A stretch of 64,000 bases of DNA, taken from the NCBI GenBank assembly GCA_013400975.1, contig WBMZ01008619.1, forward strand, positions 186,001 through 250,000, read 5' to 3'. The translations under genes and the position numbers were made by a program. Positions 48,083 to 60,806 of the stretch are shown here, one piece after another. The notes under the pieces are model-generated. The model was not told the origin of the DNA. It did no database searches and was given only the letters and a program-made list of their open reading frames with translations. Positions within the stretch are counted from its first letter, which is position 1. Every line of letters starts with the position of its first letter. This DNA comes from Atrichornis clamosus (lineage: Eukaryota > Chordata > Aves > Passeriformes > Menuridae).

Positions 48083-50662
48083 CTGTAGAAAAAGAAAAAC
48101 ATTTTTTTTTTCTAAAGGTGACACAAAAGCAACAAATATTGAAGAAGTGCTGCAATCCAGGCAAAGATCTTATAATATCCTGCATATCAATCACCTGAAA
48201 TGTTTTAATAACCCACTCCCAAACTTCGATTGCTTTGCATTCATGTAGTGAAGCTCATCTAAGACTTCAGGCCATTGATTAACTAAGGCCACAAAATCCA
48301 AGGTAAATACATAAAGCTGTTCACATTCTCAAGGTAAGTATAGGAATCTATTTATTATGAATGTAATTAACAAAGTGTTATGGTCAGTAAACCTTTTTAC
48401 ACCAGCAGTTACCTTGCACATTTCCTCTGAGCTGTTTGTTGTTGTTACCTCTAATTTTCCTTCACAAGAACGAGTTTCACACCCTCAGGCTGGCACCACA
48501 ACTAACACCAGTTCATAGAGTCACTCCTTCAGCAGCAGTCACTCGTGCTGGGACACATGCAGCCTAACCCTGACATCCCATGGCTGGTTGGGAATTGCTA
48601 TTTCCAGCAGGCAAAGCTGTGCCAAGAGGTCTCCTTGCAAGAGCTCTCTGCAGGAGTGGTACCATACCAAGATATAAATCCTTAAGGCTCCTTAGGTCCT
48701 CCCAGGCTGAGCAGCATTTCTCCTCAGCTTTTGGGATGCCTGGAAGTTATAGAGCAATGTGCTTGCAGGCAAGCTAAGCCAACCCCTTAAGCTTGATGGC
48801 TGTTGGAAGTATTTTTGCTCTTTTAAAAGAGTAGACTTTGTCAATACTCGCAAACAGGAGCTACTTGCTGGTACCACAGTGCCACACTGCTCTAACTCAC
48901 AGTAAAGCTGGAGAAAGCAAAATGTAAGGTTAAAGCCTTTGGCTCTCTGTTTCCAGCTCACACTGGCGTTTGATATGAAGTGTTGTGATAAGAGAAAAGC
49001 TGGAAGAGGGATACGTTGTCCTATCTTCACCTGACAGGTGGAAAGCCCCAGAGAGAGCGATCACACTGAGTCCAGCACCGTTCAAAGGCTGTAAGGAAAG
49101 GATACCACGATGGTCTTGAGCAGGTTGATTCCTGCTTCCTGAAGTCCCCCTTTCTGTGTGTGTACGGTGTGTGCAAGGCTCACGTAGCTCTCCCAAACCA
49201 CACACCCTCACAGGCTCTGAGAAGGGTTCCCTGCATACTTTGCTAGGCTTTTGTTCCCAGAAGGGTGAAGAAAAAATAGGGGAGCTGGCTCAGCACCAAG
49301 ATCTTTTTGTCCTTCCCTGGAGGACTCCCCAATGGAAAACACATTCATATTTCCACAATAGCTTCCCCTGCCACTTGCTGAAGTCATTGCCTCCAAAATA
49401 GACCATGGCTGGGTGTCCCCAGGCCCTCGCTGACTCACGGAGGAAGACGTGCTCTTTGGGGACACCAGTGAAGGGGATGTTTCCATTCCATGCAGTGTTT
49501 ATCTTCCGAGCAAATGTGGATGACATCCTGAAGGACAGGTCAGAGCTGTGACCCTTTACACATTTCTCATCTCTCCAATGTTCCCAACACATCCATGGAA
49601 AATACACAGACCTCTCCCTTCGCTCCTCCAGCCTGTCCTGCGTGGATCTGCACGGTGCTCCGAGGCTCTGAGCCATCTACTTTGTGCCTCAGAAAACATC
49701 TCTTCCAAGCATGGACTCCTACTTAAGACACGTCCACGAGCAATAGTTTGAAGCTAAGCGTGGGAAGTGCTGTGCATTTCCAAGTGCCAGTGTGAGAGCA
49801 TCCAGGGAATACGTGACCGGGGGTGTGCATGGGAAGGGGATGGTGTGAGCACCTGCACCTATGGCAGCATCGGGGACAGACAGTGAGCAGAAGTGTCAGG
49901 GAGAATGTGGGAGTGATGTGATACTTCGTGCAAGAGACAGGGGCAGAAACAGAAGCACTGAGTCTGATTAGAACAGCGTTTGTGTGTTTGTATCACAGTG
50001 GGAAGGAAGGTCCTGCTGCCTTGAGCTGAGACAGCGGCTGTTGACTCTGGATGCAGATGCTTTATGCACATGCAAATCCCTGTAGGAGTAACTATAATCC
50101 AACTCCCCTCCTGAGATCACCATTTATATGCTTGCTCTTCCCTTACGGTTTCAAATAATCTGAACTAGTATTTCTTTATTCTCAGCTGTCTGTTTATCTT
50201 TTACACAATCCAATCCCCATTTATCTCCTTAGTGCATGGCCACAATCCCTCTCTCACTTGCATCCAGCCCCTGTGCTTCAGCATCTAGGGCTGTTTTGTA
50301 CATGGGTTATTAGTGCAGGAAACACCCAGAGCAGACAGCATTTAAGTAATTGGCCAGAGATGTTAATGCATCACTAGACTGGACTCATGCCTCATGTAAA
50401 TCCACCCTGCTAAGTCCTTTGGACTTGGGTTTATAGCATTTCCCTGACCACTTTTCTCTGCTAGCCAGGGGAAGGCTGTGAGTGAGCAGAACGTGGTGGA
50501 AGAGTAGAATGCCAAGAGGACTTTTAGCAAAGGATCTGCCCGGGTGTAGCTGTAAGCAGATCATGCTTGGAAGGGAGCAAACACAAACTCCTTCGTGAAA
50601 GCAGCCAGCAACCCCCAACACGTAAACATGCCCGAGCCCTGAGCTCAGGCAAAGCCCCTGGA

Positions 50663-50789
50663 AGGGTGTGAGCGTGTGCCTGCGTGTGCGTGCAGGAGCA
50701 GGGGTGTGAGTGTGGAAGCGAGGACTTGGACAGTGCACACAACCAAGGCAGCCAAGAGCGTGTGAGGGACCAGCGTGTGCGTGTGTAAG
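50663..50789 (+). repeat. Degenerate GT-rich microsatellite
   Basis: Two clusters of gtgtgag, gcgtgtgcc and tgcgtgtgcgtg flank less regular sequence; the second ends gcgtgtgcgtgtgtaag. Read antisense it yields His/Thr-rich chance frames. Confidence 0.75.
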
Positions 50790-53277
50790 AGATAAAAACA
50801 CAAGCTGGAATTCCACCCTCTCCTTCCTCCCCATGTTTCTAATAACCTCCCATCCCTATCCATCACCGCCACATTCCTACACTCAAGGAGGCATAAATTA
50901 ACTACTTTTGCAGTTCATGTCCAACTCCGTAGCCGCAGGCAGCAGACCCAACAGTTACCAGGTCAAAATAGTTTTCAGTTATTGCTTTGGACTAGGCTGA
51001 CTCCCCCCTGCTGCCGCGGCTGCTTTGTTATCAGCCCAGACTATCTGACCCAACGCAATCTGCGAGCGCTGCTTACACTTCTCAAGGTTATGTGGGTCCC
51101 CTGATAGAGGACATTATGTCTGTCACATGGGCTCGTGCCAAAGAGAGCCAAAGAGCCCAGCCTTTCCAGCACTGCCAAACTCGCATTTCAAAGATGTGAG
51201 TGCAGTCTTGGAAAGTGATCAAAGCCTTTCCAACTGTCATTAGAATATTTCCTTTATGCATCTCTCTGTGAGTGCCAGCAACATATTTCATAAAATTCAT
51301 TGGCTCGAGATGGTACCTCCAATATAAACCTGAATGGGGGAACTGTCAGGGCAAGTCTATGTGGAAAACAAAACAAAACCCCAAGCACAACAAAACACGT
51401 GTAATTCCTGTAATGGAAAAAACATACGATGCTGTGAGCGTGCCTTGCTCCAGAAAGCCTAATGAGCCTATTAGTGCATCATAAAAGGTCTCCTTTGCTG
51501 GAATCTGTTTTAGACATAGAAATTCTATGGGCTGTTTAAGGCCATTTGGGACACCAAATCATATCAGGCAATGTGCACATTCCCACCCAGATCTTTTCAT
51601 CGACTTATTTGTTCAATGCACAGTTTTGGTTTGCTTTTTCCCTCCACTGCAGTGTAAAGAACCCTCTGAAACTGTACTGTGCAGCAGCTTGCCCTTATCC
51701 AGGAAGCCCCAGCCCTCAATCAGTGATATGGATCCCGTGCAGTGCTCCAGTTTCAGTCTAATGGAGTTTTTAGCTCACCCAGCAGAGTCTCTCGGCGGCC
51801 CTGCCCAGCACACAGCCCACCCCATCACTCACAGTAGCCATTATCCCCGTGCCTGCCTCATCTGTCAAACTCGTTTCCTGTCCATTTGGGCTGTGACTCG
51901 TCCCCAGGCGATGAGGTGAAGCCCTTGGCCACCAGCCCCACCTGCCTGTGGGAGCCACTGTGAGGAGCTCCCTTTGCTGGACCTCAGCTCCAAAGCCAAA
52001 CCCAGCCACAAAACTCTGCCCTGAGCCACAAACACATTTGGCAGTGGCCTTTAAAGTCAGTTGGTACCAGGTCTAATCATATTAAATCTGGCTTTGGTGA
52101 CTAAAGTTGAGCAGCTTTGTAACTGGGTTGGAACCCCTTCCTCCTTGTTTTCCTCCAGGTCAGAGAGTGGCTCCCCCGCATTTCCCTGATGTGGCTGGGC
52201 TGCAGCCTCTTGCACTCGTGGTTATTTTTGCAAGGAACACAGAGCCTTCCAGCCCTTATTGTTAGGAAATGCTTCCTACTGTTTGCTCAGAGTTATTCTC
52301 TATTTGACTTTGTTATGGGGTTTTTTTTTCTTTCAAAGACAAGTGTCACTTTACAGCAAGAAAACAAACAGGGACTTAAGGGATTATTTGCAAGACCCCA
52401 CCCAAACATAGAGCAGGAAGTTTGTTATCTGCTCACTATGGACTATGGTCTGCAACTGCAAACTGAGTTTGTTAGGAATAGAAGGCACTAAATTTCATCC
52501 TAAAAGAAACCCAAACAACAACAACCAAACCTAACAGCATCTCCTGAACTGGGAAGTCAGCCTCAAAATGTCTCCATTTTCAGTGCTGACATACAATGTC
52601 CTATCCTTTACCTACTGGTCTCAGCACATGGCAGGACAGAATAAGTCTCCTGGAATCACAGGGACCCAGTGCATCCCTCTTCTTCCCAAGACTCCTTGTT
52701 TCCACTCTCAGAACTGTCAACCCAGCCTAAACCATGGTACACAGTTTAGACAAACAGAAAGCTTTTTTGGACAGCCCTGGAACACTCTCTGGCAGCCTGT
52801 GACTGATCCAGGTGTGATTCCCACCGTGGTGCGGCTGGCAGGTCTCAGTGGTGTTCCCTGTGTCCCTCCAGCTCTCATCCTGGCCCCAGGACTGACACTA
52901 ATTCACCGGAGCAGCAAAGACCACAGCAGGCAGTGTGTGTGGACAGGCAGCACCAAGGGTCTGTCCTGGTTGTCCGAGCCACAGAGAGAGCCCAGGGTTT
53001 CAGGGTGCAGTGTCCACCTAGAGATTTTCCGTATCTGCAGTGAACAGCAAGAACAGTTTTGAGATAAAGGATGTTCTTCCTGAAGATAATGGCAAGAGCC
53101 ACAACTGCAACAGCACTGAAAGCTGACCTTGAAATGGGGCCATTTGGCAGATGTGCTCAGTTGTAATTTAGCTTTTTCCCCTGTGATTTCTCAGTCCTGG
53201 GGGGTTAGACATGGAACTCTCCTTTTGGAGAGGCAGTGTTGATGCCAGTGCATGAGCTGCCGTTTGCCTTCTGTTGT

Positions 53278-53850
53278 AGAGTCATAGAAAAATGAGTCTG
53301 GAAAGGATGTCCAAAGACCACGGCTGCCAGCCCTCCATCCCAAAGCTGGGGCATGTCACACCAAGCAAATTTTTAGGTAGCTCACACTTCAAATCACACA
53401 TGACAGGGACTCTGTCATTGCCCCAGTAACCTGCAGCCCTTATTTCAATTCCTTTATGCTCAGGATTTTTTTTTTCCTGAAGGTCTACCTGAATCTTTTT
53501 TGCTCTAGCAGATGTGCATGACTATTTGTGCCATTCCCCACAGACAGGGAGACTGGATTCCCTTGTGCGTTACCAAACCTGTTACTTATTTGAAAGCCTA
53601 TTATATCTCCTGCACACCATCTCATTTTTAGGCTAAAACTACCTTGTTTCCTCAGCCTCTCTCACTGCTTTTAAGACCTCTGCCTGTTTCTGATGCTCTT
53701 ATCTGCACTCTCCACATCTTTCCCAAAGGCAGGTCATCAAAAGGGGATACAGCCCTCAAGCTGAGAGTTTATCAGTGCCATGGAACTGCTACGTTTGTCC
53801 TGTCTGTCACCTCCAACCCGACACAAAGACACAGTAGAGATTTCAGGCCT
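53278..53850 (-). mobile_element. Old CR1 LINE copy (about 570 bp)
   Basis: It opens with gagtcatagaaaaatgagtc and continues with caaagaccacggctgccagc, cctgttacttatttgaaagc, tattatatctcctgcacacc, tttttaggctaaaactacct, tgtttcctcagcctctctca and tccacatctttcccaaaggc. These blocks match the antisense 3' kilobase of archosaur CR1. It is longer than the other copies but highly diverged, and some internal segments are not recognisable. Its 82-codon open frame at 53644-53892 is a by-product. Confidence 0.72.
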
Positions 53851-55656
53851 CCAAACATTTCTAACTTCTTTTTTTTTTTTTTTAAAGCCTAAAGTGTTAC
53901 AAGTCTATAAAAAACCTGTATAAAAAAAAGACAATCTACAAACCCTCTTTAGCAGTGGACGTGCAATAAAATTTTCATCTGACCTGATGTTAAAGAGTTG
54001 CCTTTGCTGGCAAATTCAATTTTGCTCCTCATTTCAGACGGATTGCCATAAATCATGTGCAGCAGGAAGCATGCCTCATCTACACTGAGTTTAGTGTTAA
54101 TTTAAGACACTGGTGTAAGTGTAGTAAAAGTCATGATAATTTATTGATAAAGGTATAAATCTTTCAGTGATTGGGACAGAGCCTGAAATAGAGTGGAACC
54201 AGAATACTACAAGTGAGAGGCTCCAGGTCCCGGTTTAGATCCAGATCACTGCCTGTGTTCACACTGAAATCCAACTGTAATTCCAACCACATCCAAACCA
54301 GGCAGTCGCTAGGTCATGTCCACAAGCATAAATTGCAAGCACTGTCAGCACATGCAGGCTTGGCAGCTTTGAAAGAATTTCAGTTTATCTGCTGTAGCAA
54401 AATGTCCTCTACAGGCCCCAAATCTGATCTCCCGTTACAAGAGAGGAGAAGTGTTTTGGAAAAAAAAAAAAATAATGATAAGGATCCGAGAAAAGCCACT
54501 TAGGATAATTGTTCAAATATAAATCCAGCTCCTTGCATAGGTTTGGTAGCCCCTGCTGAACTCTGTGTCACTCTCTGTGACACTGTTATCACATTCAGGT
54601 GAGCCTGCTAAAGCTGGACCAAGGGGGTTTTTACATCAGAGACAGGTTCTACTGTTAACACTGACCCTAAGAAACCCATATTGCAAAATAAAAGCCCACA
54701 TGGCTAGAGAAGTCTCGGTGTTCATTGATCCCAGGATGCCCAGACTGAATTAATTCTACCACTAGGATAGTGACTCAGGCTTTACTCACCCAATTAAAAA
54801 AACATTTTTAAAACAATATAGAAAGAAAATAAGAGCTTTACTGTACAAAATATGGGAATCCTTTGAGTCTGGATTTTCTTTATCCTTCAAGAGAGACTGA
54901 GAGCACTTCCTTGCTTGAAAGCAGGGAATTTTTACAATTGTCAAGTTATGAGTTTCATTCAATTGCTTTGAAACATTGACTTTTCAGCAGGACAGCCCTA
55001 GAAATAAACAAATTTCTACAGTAACAATAAATTTATAGAACCGAGAGGTAAAAAACACCCTATACGTAGAGGAAATTATTTGCTATTAAGTTCCAAAATC
55101 TGTATTATTATTATCTTAGAATCCTAAGAGTACTCAGCCCTATCTGACCTTCTTATAAAAGACTTCCAATTAATGACAGAGCTTTATTTCATGCAATCAC
55201 TTAACTTCTCGATGTTGTAAATGCAATATCTACTTAACAGGCTGAACCACAGCAACGAGTTGGAGTAAATTTGATGCCTGGACTCTTCCAGACCTAGTGC
55301 TGGGCCCTCTCTTGGTTTGGTTCATGTGAGCCTGCACTTTGAGCCAACCTCTGCTCTCACTGGGCTGCACACAAATATCAGCACTGACTGTGATGTATTT
55401 GCTCCAGTGTAAATCTAGAGTTAGTCAGAGCAAAATTAGATTCTCCAAGTGCAGTTTCAGGTTCAAATCCAAAATCTCATAGGAAACCTCAGTTGAAACG
55501 ACCAATTTTTGCCCAATTTCTGGCCAACACAACTTGCTTTTTAAAGGAGGGAGGCGGGTTTCCTCAGATCTCCACACGGATTCTCTCAAAGGTTTGTAAA
55601 TCCTTGCCAAATCCTTCACAAACCTGGGCTCAGATTCAGAAATACAGTGAAAACAG

Positions 55657-55706
55657 ATTTTTTCTTTTTTTTTTCCCTTTTTTTTTTCTTTTTTTTTTTT
55701 TCCCCC
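55657..55706 (+). repeat. Pyrimidine (T-rich) tract
   Basis: Fifty bases made only of T with short C interruptions, ending in a C5 run. On the minus strand it reads as an A-rich tract and gives a Lys-run chance frame. Confidence 0.85.
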
Positions 55707-57112
55707 GGCACTTTTGCTGCTGCTTCTGGCCAGGATAAAAAGGAGCAGAGGCTCAGGGAAAAAGATGATGCAAAAATTTTCAAATGTCAAACATGTTCTG
55801 TCTGAGCTCTACGCAAAAATTTGGGGTGGCCATTCATGTACACAACATTATCTGTTCCTTCTCTCTCCTTACCCTTCCAGGCTTCACTACCACTTCTTAC
55901 ACCCCACCTTTACATAACATTTACGTAGGTTTAGAAGGAGTTGCAGTGCTACAGACCATAAATATCTGATCGCTGAGCCTTCTGCCTTTGCAAGGTCTAC
56001 GTCCAAGAGTGGAGCAACATTTGGGTTCACTCGAGCAGCAAGAACTGAAAAGCTCCATTTCCTTGCATGACCATAAAAAATTATTAAGCTACCCAGAACT
56101 ACATAATATACTACAGAAAATAACCAACTGCACAGAACTAGGAAAAGATATGAGGGCTGGCCGACTTGCAGGGAGGAAAAAGAAAACAAAGGGAAAGCCT
56201 TGGCAGAGAGAATTGTGATCTTACTGTACAATTAACTTCTGAGACAGTGAGTAGGATTAAAGGACGGAACATTTCATTTAAAACAGCAAAGCGTTATGAA
56301 GCATATATGCACATTTCACAGGCCTTTGAAATCAGCAACACTGGCAGGTTTATTTGTTTTGATTGTCTCTTTTTCTTTCTTTTACTACTTCAGGGTTTTT
56401 TCCTCTTCTTTTCAAGACTAGAGCCAAATGACCCATGAGAAATGTACTGTAATTTGCCTCTTATCTATCCCTCATCTCCATCTGATATTCCCTCTGCCCT
56501 GGCTACCCTGATGTTTTTCCAGACTCTGCAGCCTGAACCATTGTAACAAGGAGAAAAGTCAAATGATACAGAAAGAAGTGCCGTAAGGATATTTTCAGGA
56601 ACCTGTTCTGTTGAAACAGATTTCCTTTGCCACTTCATGAAAACCTCTTTTGGCTGCAGCAAACCTCATTCATGCACACGGGAGAATTTAAACCCATACA
56701 GGAAGGTATATAAATTTTAACTATCAGTTGTACTGCTTGGCACTTGCACAGTGCTTCCCCTCTGGGCCTCAAAAAACTTCCTAAACATGGAGGGAGAAAT
56801 TCCAGTCTGGTCAAAGCCCTCTCACCAGCCTCTGCACTGCTCCAAACCCTGTCCATCCGCTGAAGGGATGCTGAAGCAGGACAAAACCCCTTGTGCTGGG
56901 TCTCCCCTCAAGAAATTCTACCGTGACTGAAGAAGTCATGAAACAGGCAAACAGAGCATTTTTCCTTGTCTTCTGAACGGGAAAACTGACAGTGAGGATT
57001 AGCTCCTCTATCCCTTGAGCCTGCATTCTCTGATAATATGTATCATCTTTCTTATAAATAAGTGCTGTCTTGTGGTGCAGGTCCTTGAAGTTTTCTGCTG
57101 GTGGCCACTAAT

Positions 57113-57175
57113 CATATTTTACAAGCCCTCACTCATATTTTACAATCTTTGGCTTATATTTTACAATCCCCAAAA
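57113..57175 (+). repeat. 21-bp tandem repeat, three copies
   Basis: Units start at 57113, 57134 and 57155 with (c/t)atattttacaa followed by a variable half. The period is exactly 21 bases, so an open frame across it encodes three IFY-containing heptads. No element family recognised. Confidence 0.85.
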
Positions 57176-60100
57176 TAGTCCTGAAGGTCTGGTGCTCCAC
57201 AGATGGAACATCAGTGCTCCCTGCAATAAACTGGTCCTTCCAGAATCCCTCCACTTCAGCATTTGCTGAATGGGTAATGGCTAATGGGTAGCACATCAAC
57301 TTCATAAACTGATATTCTTGTGGAACCAGGCTCTGCTTCCAATGAGGGAACAGCCACTGCTCTAATATTTGACATTTACCACCTCTCATCCCAAAGCTTC
57401 CAACAACTGACAGATATGGGCACAGCAACACTGCAAAATAGCTCAAGTAAGGGACATTTTGGTTTCACTCACCTGAACAAACTTGATTTTTTTAAATGAA
57501 AACACCAGAGATCAGGAATGCAGCCTGTCATAAGTCCCTTGAATGGGGCAAGAATTAGGTAGAGCCTCTGTTTGCCAGCCTCTCTAAGTGAGAGATCAAG
57601 AGAAAACTTGTGACTTTAAGACAAAATGTTCTTTAATTATGGGGTTAACTCAGAGAAACTCTCTCTATTAAATTTGTCTAAAAATTTCTAATACTAATAC
57701 TCAACTCCAGCCTGCCTTTCTCATCTCCGTCCTGGGTCAGGCTTGGGGTCACATCTGCAGCCTGCCCAAACACCTGCCTTGCTGGTGGCACCTGTGGGAG
57801 TCACAGCTGGAGTGACTTTGGTTGGGCACTTCTGGAGCACTGGGAAACCCTTTGTGTCCCCTCCTTAGGGTCCATGGAAAGCACGGCATTACCCTGTGGT
57901 GTGGACACAGCCCTGTCCTGGGCTCCAGCTGTGCCATCTGCCCTTGCAGCAGCAACCTTGGGTGGGTGGGATGGGTCAGGATCCTAGGTGGGCTCTGGTG
58001 GGTCACCCACTGTGGGAATATCTGGGATTTTTAGGAAGCCTTGTGGCCACAGGATCTTGCAGTGCGATTTCTGCTCCTGCAGGAGGGGACACAGGGCTCT
58101 GTCCCTGCTGGGGGCTGCTGGCACTTTAAGGGGCTGGTACTTTAGCATCTTCCCTAATTAACACACAGCAAAACATGCAGGATGAAAAAAAAAACAAGAT
58201 CGAATTCTTTGCTCCTTTCATCTCACTTTTTGACACTAATCCTCCCTGCACATAAACCCTGTGCCACAAAGGGAGATATACATTGAGATTGGAATGAAGA
58301 GCGACTTGGAATCAGGCCGACATCAACAAAAAAATAAAATAAAATCACATAAAATCACAAAGGACCTCGCATGTTTATTGCAGATCCTTCTGGGGTTGAT
58401 GGGCCAAAGTAACCAGTCCAAATATGCAGCTTGCAAAACACCACTTTTGCTTTGGAGATGCCGCTTCTTTTCTGCTTTTATTTTTACAACTCATGGACTT
58501 CCAAATCTCCTTTCTTAACCTCCAGGCAGGGTTGTGCATGAAGCTGGTCCTGCTGCAGTGGGCAGCTCATCAGTAGTTAGGATAATCCCAATCTTCCTCT
58601 TTTCTGAGAAAGAAATGAAAACCTGATTCAAATGAGAGAGGTGGAAATTTCCTCTTATTTCACCTTATGTGGAAAAGGGTAGGAGACACCCAAGTGAGAC
58701 CACAAAGAACAGTCTGGTGATGGAGACTTCAGTTCAAGGAAACCAAGTGCCCTGGCACTGGGAGCCTCACATTTTCAAAATTCATGAGATTATTTTTCTC
58801 CGTGTCACAACAAAGGAATGATATTTATCTCTGGGGCTTTTTTTCAGGGAATATTGATGGATCATACCAATAAGTCTTTATCTTCAACTGTGAAGTCCTG
58901 AACACACTTTTTAAGGAAACCAAAATTGAACAATCAGATGCAAAGAGCTACTAAATATTATGAGATTTACAAAAGCTGGTTACTCTTGTTCTTTCCCAGT
59001 CATGAAGAGATTACAAGGAAATAGAAAATGTCAGTTGCTGAAACAGAAATTTTACATGAGAACATTTAGCTTTGAAGTTCCAAGGATCCACAATAAATTG
59101 CCAGGTGATCTGGCAGAGACAACTACACACCTGCAATGAAAATAGTTCAGAGTTGCAGTGGAGAGTGTATTTCCTAAATCCAATGCCTTTTTTTTTTTTT
59201 TTTTAATTTCTACTCCTGTTCTCTAGGAAGACAGAAAAAAAGGGGTAGAAAGGAGCAGGAGAGAGATGTAGTAGATCACGCCTTTGTCAGGAAGATTGTT
59301 GGGAAGCAAAATGTGCCAACAATGTCTGTAACAGACACTACAAACATTATGAACTCCTTGACATCAAATTCCTGCCCCTCATTTCTCTCTGCTGAGCTCG
59401 AGACAAACAGCAGGAGGAAAGATGTAAATGTACCTTTTCCAAGCACTCAAGAACTTTCAGACTCATAGGATTTCAAACCTATGCAGGACCCACAGCTCCT
59501 GCACAGACCCCAGGAAAAGCACAGCCCATCATACACGTGTGCTTCCCAAAGTGGACAGTTCCTGACCTGCAGGGTGTAGCCAGCACAAGAAAAGCAGTGG
59601 GCAGCAGACACAGCCAATGCCCAGGTTATGAGCTGGATGGAAGGACGTTTGGATTTCCTCACATATGGATCTGCTAACGTGTGTAGCAGAAAACAGGCAC
59701 TATCAGTCCAAAACATAAGGCTGATTGTGAGCGTTCCCTGGGGGACACGTTTCCCAAGACCCTGCTAAATTGGACTGGCAGCTTATGAAACGCACAGCAC
59801 TGATCCAGCATGTAACTGTAAACTGTAGGAAATCATACCCATATATTTGGCCTTCAGACACGAGCGCAGAAATTGCCTGTTTTGGCACCACAAGCCTGTG
59901 GATCCACTTGAATCAAACCCAGGCCTCTAGCAGAGGGCTATGAGAATGCAAAGATCTGTTCTCCTTTGTCAAATGATAACACAAGAGGGGAAAACTCCAA
60001 TTTTCCTGTATGGCTCAATTTCTTGACCAGCTTTTGGCCTGAGCATGACTGCTATGCACAGGCCATGCAGTTTAATTTCCCCATAAATAACAAACAACAT

Positions 60101-60621
60101 TTGCACTCTCTGTCCATGTATTTGCTTATCTCAACCACACATCAGTTTTGCTCTGGTTTGCTCCTGTAATTTATTGGTGATGAGTCACTAACAACGACTG
60201 CAGGACTGAAGATCTCAATGGCTGCAAAACCAGCTCTGCAAAGGAGCCAGCAAAAACTGCAGGTGGTCATTTTTGTCCCCGCACACAAGACCCCAAATTA
60301 TACAAACCCACACTTATGTTAGTATGAAATGTCTTGCAGCTCCCTGTCAAAGGCAGAGGGGGATTGCTATGAATTCCCTCACTTCCACAATTCTGAGCCA
60401 GCTCAAGCACATGTCAAGAACTTTGCAAAAACTGACATCCCACCTTACTCGGGGGGAAGAGAAGGCATCCTGGAAGCACTGCTGGACTATCCCTTTGTGG
60501 TGGTTTTATAGATCAAAACCTGGAAATACTTCAGGTATTATTCCCAGGCAGATAGAAAAAGAACTTTGTGTCTGATCAAGATGAGAACAGCTGAAAGTTT
60601 GAGCTTGAATTTTTAAGACTA

Positions 60622-60806
60622 AATCACAGAATCACAGAATAAATTAAGTTGAAAAAGACCTGTGAGATCATCAAGTCCAACCTATGACCCAACACCACCT
60701 TGTCAATTAGACCAGTGCCACGTCCAGTCATTCCTTAAACACCTTCAGGGATGGTGGCTCCACCACCTCCCAGGGCAGCTCATTCCAATGTCTAATCGTC
60801 CTTTAT
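60622..60806 (-). mobile_element. CR1 LINE 3' fragment (Y/D-type tail)
   Basis: Antisense: aatcacagaatcacagaata, aaaaagacctgtgagatcat, caagtccaacctatgaccca, caccttcagggatggtggct, ccaccacctcccagggcagc and tcattccaatgtctaatcg. This end differs from the other CR1 copies here and resembles the CR1 subfamilies with the caagtccaacc signature. Confidence 0.88.

Noticed and set aside
49290..49676. 128-codon minus-strand frame on the PAPPA coding strand
   Set aside because: Considered as an upstream PAPPA exon, but nothing matches the laminin-G or Lin-12/Notch regions and no phase-compatible donor joins it to the exon at 48082.
57129..57446. 105-codon minus-strand frame
   Set aside because: Overlaps the 21-bp tandem repeat and shows no PAPPA or other known domain.
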